Position numbers and translations under genes: made by a program. The notes below the pieces were generated by a model. The model was given only the letters and a program-made list of their open reading frames with translations, had not been told where the DNA came from and did not search any database. From an uncultured Clostridia bacterium (GTDB lineage Bacteria > Bacillota > Clostridia > Christensenellales > Borkfalkiaceae), in NCBI GenBank assembly GCA_947629675.1, contig CANREM010000007.1, forward strand, positions 1-64,000: a stretch of 64,000 nucleotides of DNA. Reading direction: 5' to 3'. This document shows, piece after piece, positions 18,072 to 27,467 of the stretch (positions are counted from its first letter, which is position 1; every line of letters starts with the position of its first letter).

Positions 18072-20057
18072 TTATTTCCTCAAACTTAGCTTTGCCTTTT
18101 CGGCGACGTTGTCGGCTGTGAAGCCGAAGTGCTCGAAGAGGAGGGGGGCCGCGCCGCTCGCGCCGAAGTTGTTCATCGCAACGATCTCTCCCTTCTCGCC
18201 CGCATAGCGATACCAGCTGTAGGGCGAACCGGCCTCGACGCACACCCGCGCCTTGACGAAGGAGGGAATGACGCTCTCGCGGTACGCCTCGCTCTGCCTT
18301 TCAAACGCCTCGATGCAGGGCATGGATACAACGCGCGCCTTGATGCTTTCTTCGGCGAGCTTTTTCTTTGCCTCCACGCAGATCTCCACTTCCGAGCCGC
18401 TCGCGATGAGCAGGACGTCGGGCTTTCCCGGGCAGTCATCGAGGATATAGCCGCCCTTCATTGCTTCAAGTCCGCTCCTCTCGTAATTGGGCAGCGTCTG
18501 GCGGGAGAGGACGAGTGCGGTGGGAGCATGCTCCTTGAGGGCATACAGCCAAGCGGCGGCCGTCTCCTTTCCGTCCGCAGGGCGGAACACCTGCATGTTG
18601 GGAATGGCGCGAAGGCCGATGAGCTGTTCGACCGGCTCGTGCGTGGGGCCGTCCTCGCCGACGCCGATGGAGTCGTGCGTCAGCACATAGATGACGGGGA
18701 TCTCCATGAGCGCGCTGAGGCGCATCGCATGTTTGCAATAGTCGGAGAACACGAAGAAGGTCGCGCAGTACGGCCGAACGCCGCCGTGCAGGCACATGCC
18801 GTTTGCGATCGCCGCCATCGCGTGTTCGCGGATGCCGAAGTGGATGTTCCTCCCGCCGAAGTCCTCTTGCGAGAAGGAGCCGTAGTGCACATCGTCCGTG
18901 TCCTTCATCTCGGTGAGATTGGAGGGGGCGAGGTCGGCGGAGCCGCCGATGAGGGTGGGAAGCTCTTTTGCGATCTTATTGAGAACGACGGAGGAGGCCT
19001 GCCTTGTCGAGAGAGGCTTTTCGAAGGTGAGAAGGTCGTCGAGGTCAAAAGGAGGCAGAAGGCCCGACATCGCCTTCCGGTACTGCCCGGCGAGGAGGGG
19101 GTACTTCTTCGCATATTCGGTGAACATCGTCTGCCAATCGCGCCTTCTCTTCGCGCCCTTCTTTCCCGCCTTGCGGGTGTGGCGGTAGATCTCCTCGGGA
19201 ACGGTGAAGGGGGGATACTCCCAGCCGAGTTTCTTCTTCGTCTCGGCAAGGTTGTATTCGCCGAGAGGGGAGCCGTGGCACTTGGGCGTGTTCTCGAGGG
19301 GAGAGCCGTAGCCGATGTGCGTCTTGAAGATGATGAGAGAGGGACGCTTCGTCTCCCGCTGTGCCCTGCGGATGGCGTTCGTGATGAGGAGGATGTTGTC
19401 GGGCTTCGAGACGAGGTCCACCTTCAGGACCTGCCAGTTCTGTGCCTCAAAGCGTTTTGCGATGTCCTCGCGGAAGGTGATGGAGGTGTTTCCCTCGATG
19501 GTGATCTCGTTGCAGTCATAGAGGAGGATGAGCTTGCCGAGGCCGTTTGCCCCCGCAAAGGAGCAAGCCTCATAGGAGATGCCCTCCTCAAGGCAGCCGT
19601 CGCCGCAGAGGCAGTAGGTGTGGTGATCGACGACGGGAAAGCCCGTGCGGTTGAACTTTGCCGCAAGATGTGCCTCCGCCATCGCCATGCCGACGGCGTT
19701 TGCGATCCCCTGTCCCAAGGGGCCTGTCGTCGTCTCGATGCCGGGGGTGACGCCGTATTCGGGGTGGCCGGGGGTCTTGCTCCCGAATTTTCTGAAGTTC
19801 TTCAGATCCTCCATCGTCACGGGGTAGCCGTAGAGATGCAAAAGGGTATAGAGGAGGGCGGAGCCGTGCCCTGCGGAGAGGACGAAGCGGTCGCGGTCCT
19901 CCCATCCAATGTCCTGCGGGTCGAACTTCAAAAAGTCCTGAAAGAGGGAGTAGGCGATGGGCGCGGAGCCGAGCGGAAGCCCGGGGTGTCCCGACTTTGC
20001 ATTCTCGATGGCCTCGGCCGCGAGAACGCGGATGGCGTTGACTGTCAGATGTTTCAT
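18072..20057 (-). CDS. tkt: Transketolase
   Basis: 661 aa; N-term AIENAKSGHPGLPLGSAPIAY, GDGCLEEGISYEA, GVGEDGPTHEPVEQL. Confidence 0.96.
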   Translation of the reverse strand: MKHLTVNAIRVLAAEAIENAKSGHPGLPLGSAPIAYSLFQDFLKFDPQDIGWEDRDRFVLSAGHGSALLYTLLHLYGYPVTMEDLKNFRKFGSKTPGHPEYGVTPGIETTTGPLGQGIANAVGMAMAEAHLAAKFNRTGFPVVDHHTYCLCGDGCLEEGISYEACSFAGANGLGKLILLYDCNEITIEGNTSITFREDIAKRFEAQNWQVLKVDLVSKPDNILLITNAIRRAQRETKRPSLIIFKTHIGYGSPLENTPKCHGSPLGEYNLAETKKKLGWEYPPFTVPEEIYRHTRKAGKKGAKRRRDWQTMFTEYAKKYPLLAGQYRKAMSGLLPPFDLDDLLTFEKPLSTRQASSVVLNKIAKELPTLIGGSADLAPSNLTEMKDTDDVHYGSFSQEDFGGRNIHFGIREHAMAAIANGMCLHGGVRPYCATFFVFSDYCKHAMRLSALMEIPVIYVLTHDSIGVGEDGPTHEPVEQLIGLRAIPNMQVFRPADGKETAAAWLYALKEHAPTALVLSRQTLPNYERSGLEAMKGGYILDDCPGKPDVLLIASGSEVEICVEAKKKLAEESIKARVVSMPCIEAFERQSEAYRESVIPSFVKARVCVEAGSPYSWYRYAGEKGEIVAMNNFGASGAAPLLFEHFGFTADNVAEKAKLSLRK

Positions 20058-20344
20058 AAATTTTCTCCTATATCATATAAAATGTTTTTCGGCGTAGGAA
20101 GGAGCGGAAGAGAAATGGGGGAAATTCGCGCCTTTGACAAATTCGGGGGCACCCATGTCCGAGGTATAGCCTTCTTTTTCGTGCTTTCTCCTCCCGGACG
20201 GATGGGGCGGGTAAAGCGAATTTCCCTGTCCCCGTCTACCATTTTAACACAATTTTACAAGAAAGCAAGTTTTTTCAGTAGTTTGAAAACAACTTTCCTT
20301 TGCGAATTTTCTTCGTGCTTCCCCCTTTCAATGGGTCAAAATAA

Positions 20345-20373
20345 TAGACATTTCGAAAAGGGCATGGTATAAT
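20345..20373 (+). promoter_or_regulatory. Promoter of proS
   Basis: TAGACA-N17-TATAAT; -10 lies inside palindrome ATGGTAT-AAT-ATACCAT. Confidence 0.6.
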
Positions 20374-20406
20374 ATACCATGAACGAAGTTTTTACGGAGA
20401 ATTCTT

Positions 20407-21831
20407 ATGGCAAACGAGAAATTCGTATCGCAGATCGCGGACATCGAGAGCGACTTTCCGCAGTGGTACACCGACGTCGTCATCAAGACCAAGCTTGTCG
20501 ATTACGGTCCCGTGAAGGGGACGATGGTCATCCGCCCCTACGGCTACGCCATCTGGGAGAATATCCAGAGGGAGATGGACGCACGCTTCAAAAGGGCGGG
20601 CGTGGAGAACGCTTATTTCCCCCTCCTCATCCCCATGAGCTTCATGACGAAGGAGGCGGAGCATGTCGAAGGGTTTGCCCCCGAGGTCGCCGTCGTCACG
20701 CATGCGGGCGGCGCGAAGCTCGAAGAACCCCTCGTTGTCCGTCCCACTTCGGAGACGATCATCGGCCACATGATGGGCAAATGGGTGGAGAGCTGGCGCG
20801 ACCTTCCTCTCCGCATGAACCAGTGGTGCAATGTCATGCGCTGGGAAAAGACGACGCGGCCCTTCCTCCGCACGAGCGAATTTTTGTGGCAGGAGGGACA
20901 CTCCGTCTATGCGACGGGGGAGGAGGCGGAAACGGAGACCTTGAATATGCTCCACCTCTATGAGGAATTTGCGAAAAACGTCCTGTGCATGCCCGTTCTC
21001 GTCGGCCGCAAGACGGAGAAGGAGAAGTTTGCGGGTGCAGTTGCCACCTTTGGCATGGAGGCCATGATGCACGACGGAAAGAGCCTGCAGGCGGGCACCA
21101 CCCACTACATGGGACAGAATTTTGCGAAGGCGTTCGGCGTGCAGTTCACGGGCGCGGACGGGACGCTCAAATACGGCTATACCATGAGCTATGGCGTCTC
21201 GACGCGGCTCATCGGCGCGCTCATCATGACGCACGGCGACCAGCGGGGCCTCATCCTGCCGCCGCCCGTCGCCCCCGTCGAGGTCGTCATCGTCCCCATC
21301 GCCCAGAAGAAGGAGGGCGTTTTGGAGGCATGCAATAGTTTGGCGACCTCTTTGAAGGAGGCGGGCATCCGCGTCAAGGTGGACGACAGCGACAATTCTC
21401 CCGGCTGGAAATTCAACGAGTGGGAGATGAAGGGCGTGCCCGTGAGGATCGAACTCGGCCCGCGCGACATCGAGGGGGGCAAGATGCTCCTCTTCCGCCG
21501 CGACACCTGCGAAAAGACGGAGGCCGCGCTCGGCGACGTCGAAGGGGTCAAGAGGCTGCTTCAGGACATCTGTGTCTCCCTCTATGACCGCGCGAAGGAG
21601 CGCATGCAAAGCCGCATCGTGAATGCGGAGAGCCTCGAAGAGCTTTTACAGGGCGTGAACGGGGGGAACTTCGTCCGCGCCGGCTGGTGCGGAGAGCGCG
21701 CCTGCGAGGACAAGGTGAAGGAATTCGCACAGGCGACCGCCCGCGTCCTCGACGAGAAGTGCGACCATCCCACCTGCCTCTGCTGCGGAAAACCCGCAAA
21801 GCACACCGTGTTCTTCGCAAGAGCATATTAA
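20407..21831 (+). CDS. proS: Prolyl-tRNA synthetase (short, archaeal/eukaryote-like type)
   Basis: 474 aa; NQWCNVMRWEKTTRPFLRTSEFLWQEGHS; C-terminal CDHPTCLCCGKPA. Confidence 0.95.
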   Translation: MANEKFVSQIADIESDFPQWYTDVVIKTKLVDYGPVKGTMVIRPYGYAIWENIQREMDARFKRAGVENAYFPLLIPMSFMTKEAEHVEGFAPEVAVVTHAGGAKLEEPLVVRPTSETIIGHMMGKWVESWRDLPLRMNQWCNVMRWEKTTRPFLRTSEFLWQEGHSVYATGEEAETETLNMLHLYEEFAKNVLCMPVLVGRKTEKEKFAGAVATFGMEAMMHDGKSLQAGTTHYMGQNFAKAFGVQFTGADGTLKYGYTMSYGVSTRLIGALIMTHGDQRGLILPPPVAPVEVVIVPIAQKKEGVLEACNSLATSLKEAGIRVKVDDSDNSPGWKFNEWEMKGVPVRIELGPRDIEGGKMLLFRRDTCEKTEAALGDVEGVKRLLQDICVSLYDRAKERMQSRIVNAESLEELLQGVNGGNFVRAGWCGERACEDKVKEFAQATARVLDEKCDHPTCLCCGKPAKHTVFFARAY

Positions 21832-21841
21832 AAATTTCACA

Positions 21842-22048
21842 AGGCTTCCCCCATTCATGGGGGAGGCTCCGCCGTAGGCGGTGGTGGGGGTTTCGCTGTC
21901 CCTTTAGGGAAAGTACCCGCGTAGCGGGGGAAAGGGTTAAAACCCCTCTGTCGCCCAAGGGCGACATCTCCCCTATAAGGGGCGACAAGAAGATGCGACC
22001 CTCATCCGTCGCCAAAGCGACACCTTCCCCCATGGATGGGGGAAGGCT
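21842..22048 (+). repeat. Composite intergenic repeat, copy B, between proS and asnS
   Basis: Left AGGCTTCCCCC..., right ...GGGGGAAGGCT; internal modules shared with copies A and C. Confidence 0.8.
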
Positions 22049-22085
22049 TCAATCTCAAATAAATTCTTCTTTCGGAAGTGGAACA

Positions 22086-23459
22086 ATGAAGCACGAAGAT
22101 ATCAAAAAAGTACTGTCCGATCCGGACATGGTAGGCACGGACGTCGTCGTATGCGGCTGGGTAAGGACCTTCCGCGACTCGGCGCAAGTTGCCTTTTTGG
22201 AGCTTTCGGACGGCTCGAGTTTCCAAAAACTCCAGGTCGTCATCGACAAGAACGCCCTCACCGTCGACGGTGAGGCGACCAAGCTCGGCGCGAGCGTTGC
22301 CGTGAAGGGCACCGTCGTCAAGGCATACAGGGGAGAGGGGAACGAGCTGAACGCGAAGGAGGTCCTCCTTCTCGGGAGCTGTCCCGCCGACTATCCCATT
22401 CAAAAAAAGCGCACTACGATGGATTTTCTTCGCACCATTCCGCACCTTCGCCTTCGCACGAACACCTTCCAGGCCGTCTTCCGCGTGCGCTCCGTTGCCG
22501 CGCAGGCCATCCACCGCTACTTCCACGAAAACGGCTACTACTATATCAACGCCCCGCTCATCACGGCGAGCGACTGCGAGGGCGCGGGGGAGATGTTCCG
22601 CGTCACCACCCTCCCGTGGAATGCGGACTTTAAGTCGGCGGAGGAATATTTCAAGAACGACTTCTTCGGCGTCAAGGCGGGTCTGTCCGTTTCGGGGCAG
22701 CTCGAGGGGGAGGTCGCCGCGACCGCACTCGGGAAAATTTATACCTTCGGCCCCTCCTTCCGTGCGGAAAATTCCAACACCAAGCGGCACCTTGCGGAGT
22801 TCTGGCATGTGGAGCCGGAGGTGGCCTTTGCCGAACTCCCCGACGTCATCGAGATCGCCGAGGACATGCTCAAATATCTCGTGAACGCCGTCCTCACGGA
22901 GTGCCCCGAGGAGATGAAATTCTTCGACAGCTTCATGGAAAAGGGCCTCCTTGAGAAGCTCTCCCACGTCGCAAACGCGGAGTTTGCCGTCTGCACTTAT
23001 ACCGAGGCCATCTCCATTTTGGAAAAGGAGAACGCCCGCTTCGAATTCCCCGTGCATTGGGGGAGCGACCTTCAGTCCGAACACGAGAAGTTCCTCACCG
23101 AGCAGGTTTTCAAGCGTCCCGTCTTTGTCACAAATTACCCCAAGGAGATCAAATCCTTCTACATGAAGCAGAACGCGGACGGCAAGACGGTCGCCGCGAC
23201 GGACCTCCTCGTCCCCGGCATCGGCGAGATCATCGGCGGGAGCGAGAGGGAGGCGGACCTTGCAAAATTGCAGGCAGCCATGCGGGCGAGAGGGATGGAC
23301 GAGAGCGCGTATAAACAGTACTTGGACCTTCGCCGCTTCGGCAGCGTGCCGCACGGCGGATTCGGGCTGGGCTTCGAACGCTTCGTCATGTATTGCACGG
23401 GGATCGAGAACATCCGCGATGTCACCCTCTTCCCCCGCAGCGTCAAAAATATCATGTAA
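22086..23459 (+). CDS. asnS: Asparaginyl-tRNA synthetase
   Basis: VVCGWVRTFRDSAQVAFLELSDGSSFQKLQVV OB-fold; GLGFERFVMYCTGIENIRDVTLFPR motif 3; ATG at 22086 selected. Confidence 0.95.
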   Translation: MKHEDIKKVLSDPDMVGTDVVVCGWVRTFRDSAQVAFLELSDGSSFQKLQVVIDKNALTVDGEATKLGASVAVKGTVVKAYRGEGNELNAKEVLLLGSCPADYPIQKKRTTMDFLRTIPHLRLRTNTFQAVFRVRSVAAQAIHRYFHENGYYYINAPLITASDCEGAGEMFRVTTLPWNADFKSAEEYFKNDFFGVKAGLSVSGQLEGEVAATALGKIYTFGPSFRAENSNTKRHLAEFWHVEPEVAFAELPDVIEIAEDMLKYLVNAVLTECPEEMKFFDSFMEKGLLEKLSHVANAEFAVCTYTEAISILEKENARFEFPVHWGSDLQSEHEKFLTEQVFKRPVFVTNYPKEIKSFYMKQNADGKTVAATDLLVPGIGEIIGGSEREADLAKLQAAMRARGMDESAYKQYLDLRRFGSVPHGGFGLGFERFVMYCTGIENIRDVTLFPRSVKNIM

Positions 23460-23535
23460 AAAATTCTGCGCAAGGCATAATCATTTTCTCAAATTCGGGC
23501 GCGGTACTCCGCGCTCTTTTTCTTCCGAAGGCGGT

Positions 23536-25353
23536 ATGAGAGAATTTTTCAAAAATTCATTTCCATATTTCAAGCGGCACCTGCCCGCCCTCATCTTCTC
23601 GATGGTGTGCGGGATCGGGCTGACCCTTCTCACGCTCATCACGCCGCAGATCGTCTCCCTCCTCGTTGACAGGGTACTCACCCCCCTTCTCGGGGGTGAG
23701 GCCGCGCCGTCGAACAGCCCCTTCCTCTTCCTCATCTCGGGGGTAGAGGGGGATGCGTATACGAAAATATTCTTCATCCTCGCAGGGACGTTGCTCGCGG
23801 GGGCAGTCCTTGTATTTCTCTTTTCGTATGGGAAGTGGTACGTAGGTCACCTCGTCACCCTCAAGGCGGAGGGGAGGCTGCGCGCGGACGCCATGAAGAA
23901 GATCGGGGAGGCGAGTTCGCCCCTTCTTGAAAAGTATTCCTCGGGCGACCTCATCCTCATCGCCACCCGCGACCCCTCCAACGTGCGCGATGTGTATGTG
24001 CACAATGCGCAGTTCCTTCTGAACGGCATCCTGTCCGCCCTCATCGCCTCCGTATTCTTGGGGAACATTCACTTCTCTCTCCTCTTTCTGCCCATTGCGG
24101 GCGGGGCGGCGTGCGCCGTCATCGTCTTTCTCTTCAACGGCCGTGCGAGAAGGTATTACGACGACGTATGGAAGCATTCCTCCCGCCTCAACACCACCGT
24201 GCAGGAGAGTGTCTACGGCATTCGGACGGTGGCGTCCTTTGCGCGGGAAGGGGAGCGGCGCGCGCTCTTTTCGGGGGACAACGAGCGGCTCCTCAAAACG
24301 AACTATCGCGGCGTCGGGCTGTTCGCAAAGCGGGCGTTTCTGACGCAGGGGGTGCGCGCGGTCGTCTTTTGCGGAGAACTTGCCCTCGCCGTGTGGCTGG
24401 GCATCTCGCACCGCATCACCGCGGGGGAATTTACCGCCGTGATGGGGTATATGGGGACGCTCATCTGGCAGCTCACGAGCGTTCTCATCAACATCAACAA
24501 CATCCAGAAAAACCTCGTCTCCGCCCGCCGTCTCTTCGGATTTTTGAACACGCCCGATGAGGTCGCGGCGAAATACGGGCATACCATGCCCGCGATGAGA
24601 CCTTCTATTTGCTTTCGGAATGTGAGCGTGAAGAGCGGCGACGGCTACGCCCTCCATGACGTTTCCCTCGAGATCCCCTATGGGAAGAGGGTGGGCATCA
24701 TGGGCAGGACGGGCGCGGGAAAGACCCTCCTTTGCAAACTCATGCAGGGGATGGCGGAGTGCGACGAAGGGGAAATTTACATAGACGGGCAGCCCCTCCA
24801 TACATACGAGCGCGAGGAGCTTGCGCGGAGATTTTCCTACGCCATGCAGAACGTCTTTCTCTTCTCGAACACCATCTCCGCGAACATCGCCCTCTACGAC
24901 CCGTTCGCACCCGAGAAGGACATCCTGCGCGCGGGGGCACTTGCCGAAGTGGACGAGTTCGCCCGCCGCTTCCCCGAGGGGTATCAGACGACGGTCGGCG
25001 AGAAGGGCTTCGGGCTTTCGGGCGGGCAGAAACAGCGCATCTCCATCGCCCGCGCCCTCTTCAAGAACGCGCCCATCCTCGTCTTTGACGACGTGACGAG
25101 CGCGCTCGATATGGAGACGGAACACGCCGTTTTCAACAACATCCGGAAGGAATGCGGGGAGCGCACCCTCGTCATCGTCACCCACCGCGCGACCGCCCTC
25201 AAGGACTGCGACGAGATCTTATTTCTGGACGGGGGAGAGATCGTCGAGCGGGGCAGCTTTGCCTCCCTCATGGAAATGAAGGGGAACTTTGCCGAGATCT
25301 ACACCCGCCAGACGGGGGAAATGGTATTCGGAGGTGGAGAAGATGCACAATAA
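23536..25353 (+). CDS. ABC exporter half-transporter (TMD-NBD), degenerate Walker B
   Basis: GRTGAGKTLL, LSGGQKQR, ILVFDDVTSALD. Confidence 0.9.
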   Translation: MREFFKNSFPYFKRHLPALIFSMVCGIGLTLLTLITPQIVSLLVDRVLTPLLGGEAAPSNSPFLFLISGVEGDAYTKIFFILAGTLLAGAVLVFLFSYGKWYVGHLVTLKAEGRLRADAMKKIGEASSPLLEKYSSGDLILIATRDPSNVRDVYVHNAQFLLNGILSALIASVFLGNIHFSLLFLPIAGGAACAVIVFLFNGRARRYYDDVWKHSSRLNTTVQESVYGIRTVASFAREGERRALFSGDNERLLKTNYRGVGLFAKRAFLTQGVRAVVFCGELALAVWLGISHRITAGEFTAVMGYMGTLIWQLTSVLININNIQKNLVSARRLFGFLNTPDEVAAKYGHTMPAMRPSICFRNVSVKSGDGYALHDVSLEIPYGKRVGIMGRTGAGKTLLCKLMQGMAECDEGEIYIDGQPLHTYEREELARRFSYAMQNVFLFSNTISANIALYDPFAPEKDILRAGALAEVDEFARRFPEGYQTTVGEKGFGLSGGQKQRISIARALFKNAPILVFDDVTSALDMETEHAVFNNIRKECGERTLVIVTHRATALKDCDEILFLDGGEIVERGSFASLMEMKGNFAEIYTRQTGEMVFGGGEDAQ

Positions 25354-27133
25354 CCTCTACTATCAGGACGAATACGTTCGGCAGAAATTCAACTTCCGCA
25401 TGTTCTTCCGCCTCGCACGGCAGGCGGCAAGACACAAAAAGACGCTCATCTTCAGCCTCCTCATCGAAATGGTCACGGGCGTCCTCTCCCTCGTCCCGGG
25501 GCTTTTGTACTCCGTCATCATCTCCGCGATCTTCCCCGCGGACGGCGTCTTAAAGGGCGGCTACATGACGGTCGTCCTCCTCGCCGCAGGGGGTCTCCTC
25601 GCGACATGGGTGGGGTCCGCGCTCTTCAGCTTCCTCGAAAATCTCGTTCCCAAGCGGTTCGGCCACCTCTTCTCCGCGGAGCTTCGGTCGGAAATTTTCG
25701 ACCGCGTTTCCCGCCTCTCTTTCCGCTACTTCGACACCCATTCGACGGGGAAGATCCTCGTACGCGTCACGACCTATGTGGATGAGATCGCCGAGATCAT
25801 CGGCAACCTCTTCTACATCCTCCTCTACTGCGCGGGCGTCATCCTCATCGGCATCGTGTGGATGCTCTGCCTCGACGTGCGCATCGGCGGGGCGGTCGTG
25901 GGGGCGCTCCTTCCCCTCATCCTTCTCATCTATCTCTTGAGCAGGGTCATCCACGCCCGCGAGGGGAAACAGCGCAACAAGAACGCAAACTACACCGCCT
26001 TCGTCGCCGAGAGCATCGGCGGGGCGGAGGTCGTCCGCGCCTACAACCGCTCCGCGCTCAACGTGGAAGTTGCGGGGAATTTGTACGAAGAATACCGCAA
26101 GGCCTTCATGCATACGACGGCCGCCCGCGAGTCCTTCTTCCCCATCGCACACGGCTTTTCGAACGCCCTGCTCACGGGCATGGTATACGGCGTTGCGCTC
26201 GCGATCTGTCTTTCGGGTGGAAATCTTTCCCTCGGGACGGTCGTCGCCATCGGCTCCGCGCTCGGGGAGATCACCTCCGTCGTGGGCGCGGTCTGCGGGG
26301 AACTCGCCGATCTTTTCAAACTCACCGCCAACGTCGAACGCATCTACGATACCGTGGATACGCCCATCGAGATCTGCGACAGAGAGGATGCCGCCGAACT
26401 TGAAAATTGCAAGGGGGAGGTGGAGTTCGACCATGTCGATTTTTCCTACATCGAGGGGATGCCCGTCCTCAAGGACTTCTCCCTTCGCGTGGGTGCGGGG
26501 GAGACAGTCGCGCTCGTCGGGGCGACGGGTTCGGGCAAGACGACCATCGTGAGCCTCCTTTCCCGCTTCTACGACGTGCAAAGGGGGAGTGTGAAGGTGG
26601 ACGGCCGCGACATCCGCGAATACTCCCTCATGTCTCTTCGCAGAAGTGTGGGCGCGATGATGCAGGACACCTTTATTTTCAGCGGAACGGTCCTCGACAA
26701 TATCCGCTTTGCCCGCCCCGAAGCGACGGACGAGGAGTGCATTGCGGCCGCAAAGGCTGCCTGCGCCGACGCGTTCATTTCCCGCCTTCCCGAAGGGTAT
26801 CAGACGGAGATCTCGGAATCCTCCGCGCTCTCGGGCGGGGAGCGGCAGCTCCTCTCCTTTGCGAGGCTGCTCCTTGCGGATCCTCGCGTCATCGTCCTCG
26901 ACGAGGCGACCAGCCATGTGGATACCCAGACGGAACTCGAGGTGCAACAAAGCCTCAAAACGCTGCTTGCGGGCAGGACGAGTTTTGTCATTGCCCACAG
27001 GCTCTCCACTATTCGCGACGCCGACCGCATCGTCGTTCTTTCGGAGGGGAAAATCGCAGAGCAGGGCACCCACGGGGAACTCCTCGAAAGAAAGGGCCTC
27101 TACTATCACATGCTCTCCTCCCAGCGCACTTAA
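25343..27133 (+). CDS. ABC exporter half-transporter (TMD-NBD), canonical Walker B
   Basis: GATGSGKTTI, LSGGERQL, VIVLDEATSHVD; overlaps the upstream gene by 11 nt. Confidence 0.9.
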   Translation: MHNNLYYQDEYVRQKFNFRMFFRLARQAARHKKTLIFSLLIEMVTGVLSLVPGLLYSVIISAIFPADGVLKGGYMTVVLLAAGGLLATWVGSALFSFLENLVPKRFGHLFSAELRSEIFDRVSRLSFRYFDTHSTGKILVRVTTYVDEIAEIIGNLFYILLYCAGVILIGIVWMLCLDVRIGGAVVGALLPLILLIYLLSRVIHAREGKQRNKNANYTAFVAESIGGAEVVRAYNRSALNVEVAGNLYEEYRKAFMHTTAARESFFPIAHGFSNALLTGMVYGVALAICLSGGNLSLGTVVAIGSALGEITSVVGAVCGELADLFKLTANVERIYDTVDTPIEICDREDAAELENCKGEVEFDHVDFSYIEGMPVLKDFSLRVGAGETVALVGATGSGKTTIVSLLSRFYDVQRGSVKVDGRDIREYSLMSLRRSVGAMMQDTFIFSGTVLDNIRFARPEATDEECIAAAKAACADAFISRLPEGYQTEISESSALSGGERQLLSFARLLLADPRVIVLDEATSHVDTQTELEVQQSLKTLLAGRTSFVIAHRLSTIRDADRIVVLSEGKIAEQGTHGELLERKGLYYHMLSSQRT

Positions 27134-27161
27134 AAATTTCACCGAAAAAATAAAAGTTTTT

Positions 27162-27206
27162 TCCCGCGGAAATGGGGGAGACCCCTTTACGCCGCGGGAT
27201 TTTTTA
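27162..27206 (+). terminator. Terminator after ABC exporter operon
   Basis: TCCCGCGG...CCGCGGGA followed by TTTTTT. Confidence 0.75.
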
Positions 27207-27336
27207 TTGCTTTTATGCGCATAATTTTATATTAACATTTTTCATGCGCATATCCACATGAAAATTCCTCACTCCTCACATTTTTTGTGAATTTCGTTCA
27301 ATTAACCGTTTTTACACGGGGGTTAAGTTGAAATAC

Positions 27337-27364
27337 TTGACATGTGCGCGCGTGAAACTATAAA
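27337..27364 (+). promoter_or_regulatory. Promoter upstream of the giant LRR lipoprotein
   Basis: TTGACA-N16-TATAAA. Confidence 0.65.
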
Positions 27365-27467
27365 ATAATATAAAATCGGGCGCGTGTATCTTGTGTATAA
27401 ACTTGATAGGAAAACGCATAATCTTCACGCCGATACCGTCCCCGAAAATTTTCGATGAGGTGCAGTT

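Noticed and set aside
17420-18121. 233-aa ORF downstream of the 70-aa gene
   Set aside because: Consists of intergenic repeat modules (translations like GEAVTLCVTDEGW occur wherever the repeat occurs), not a real protein
18129-20372. 747-aa ORF on the plus strand
   Set aside because: Antisense shadow of transketolase
20058-20406. T-box leader before proS (and 21832-22085 before asnS)
   Set aside because: No AGGGTGGNACCGCG-like T-box sequence; proS promoter is ~30 nt from the start codon, leaving no room for a leader
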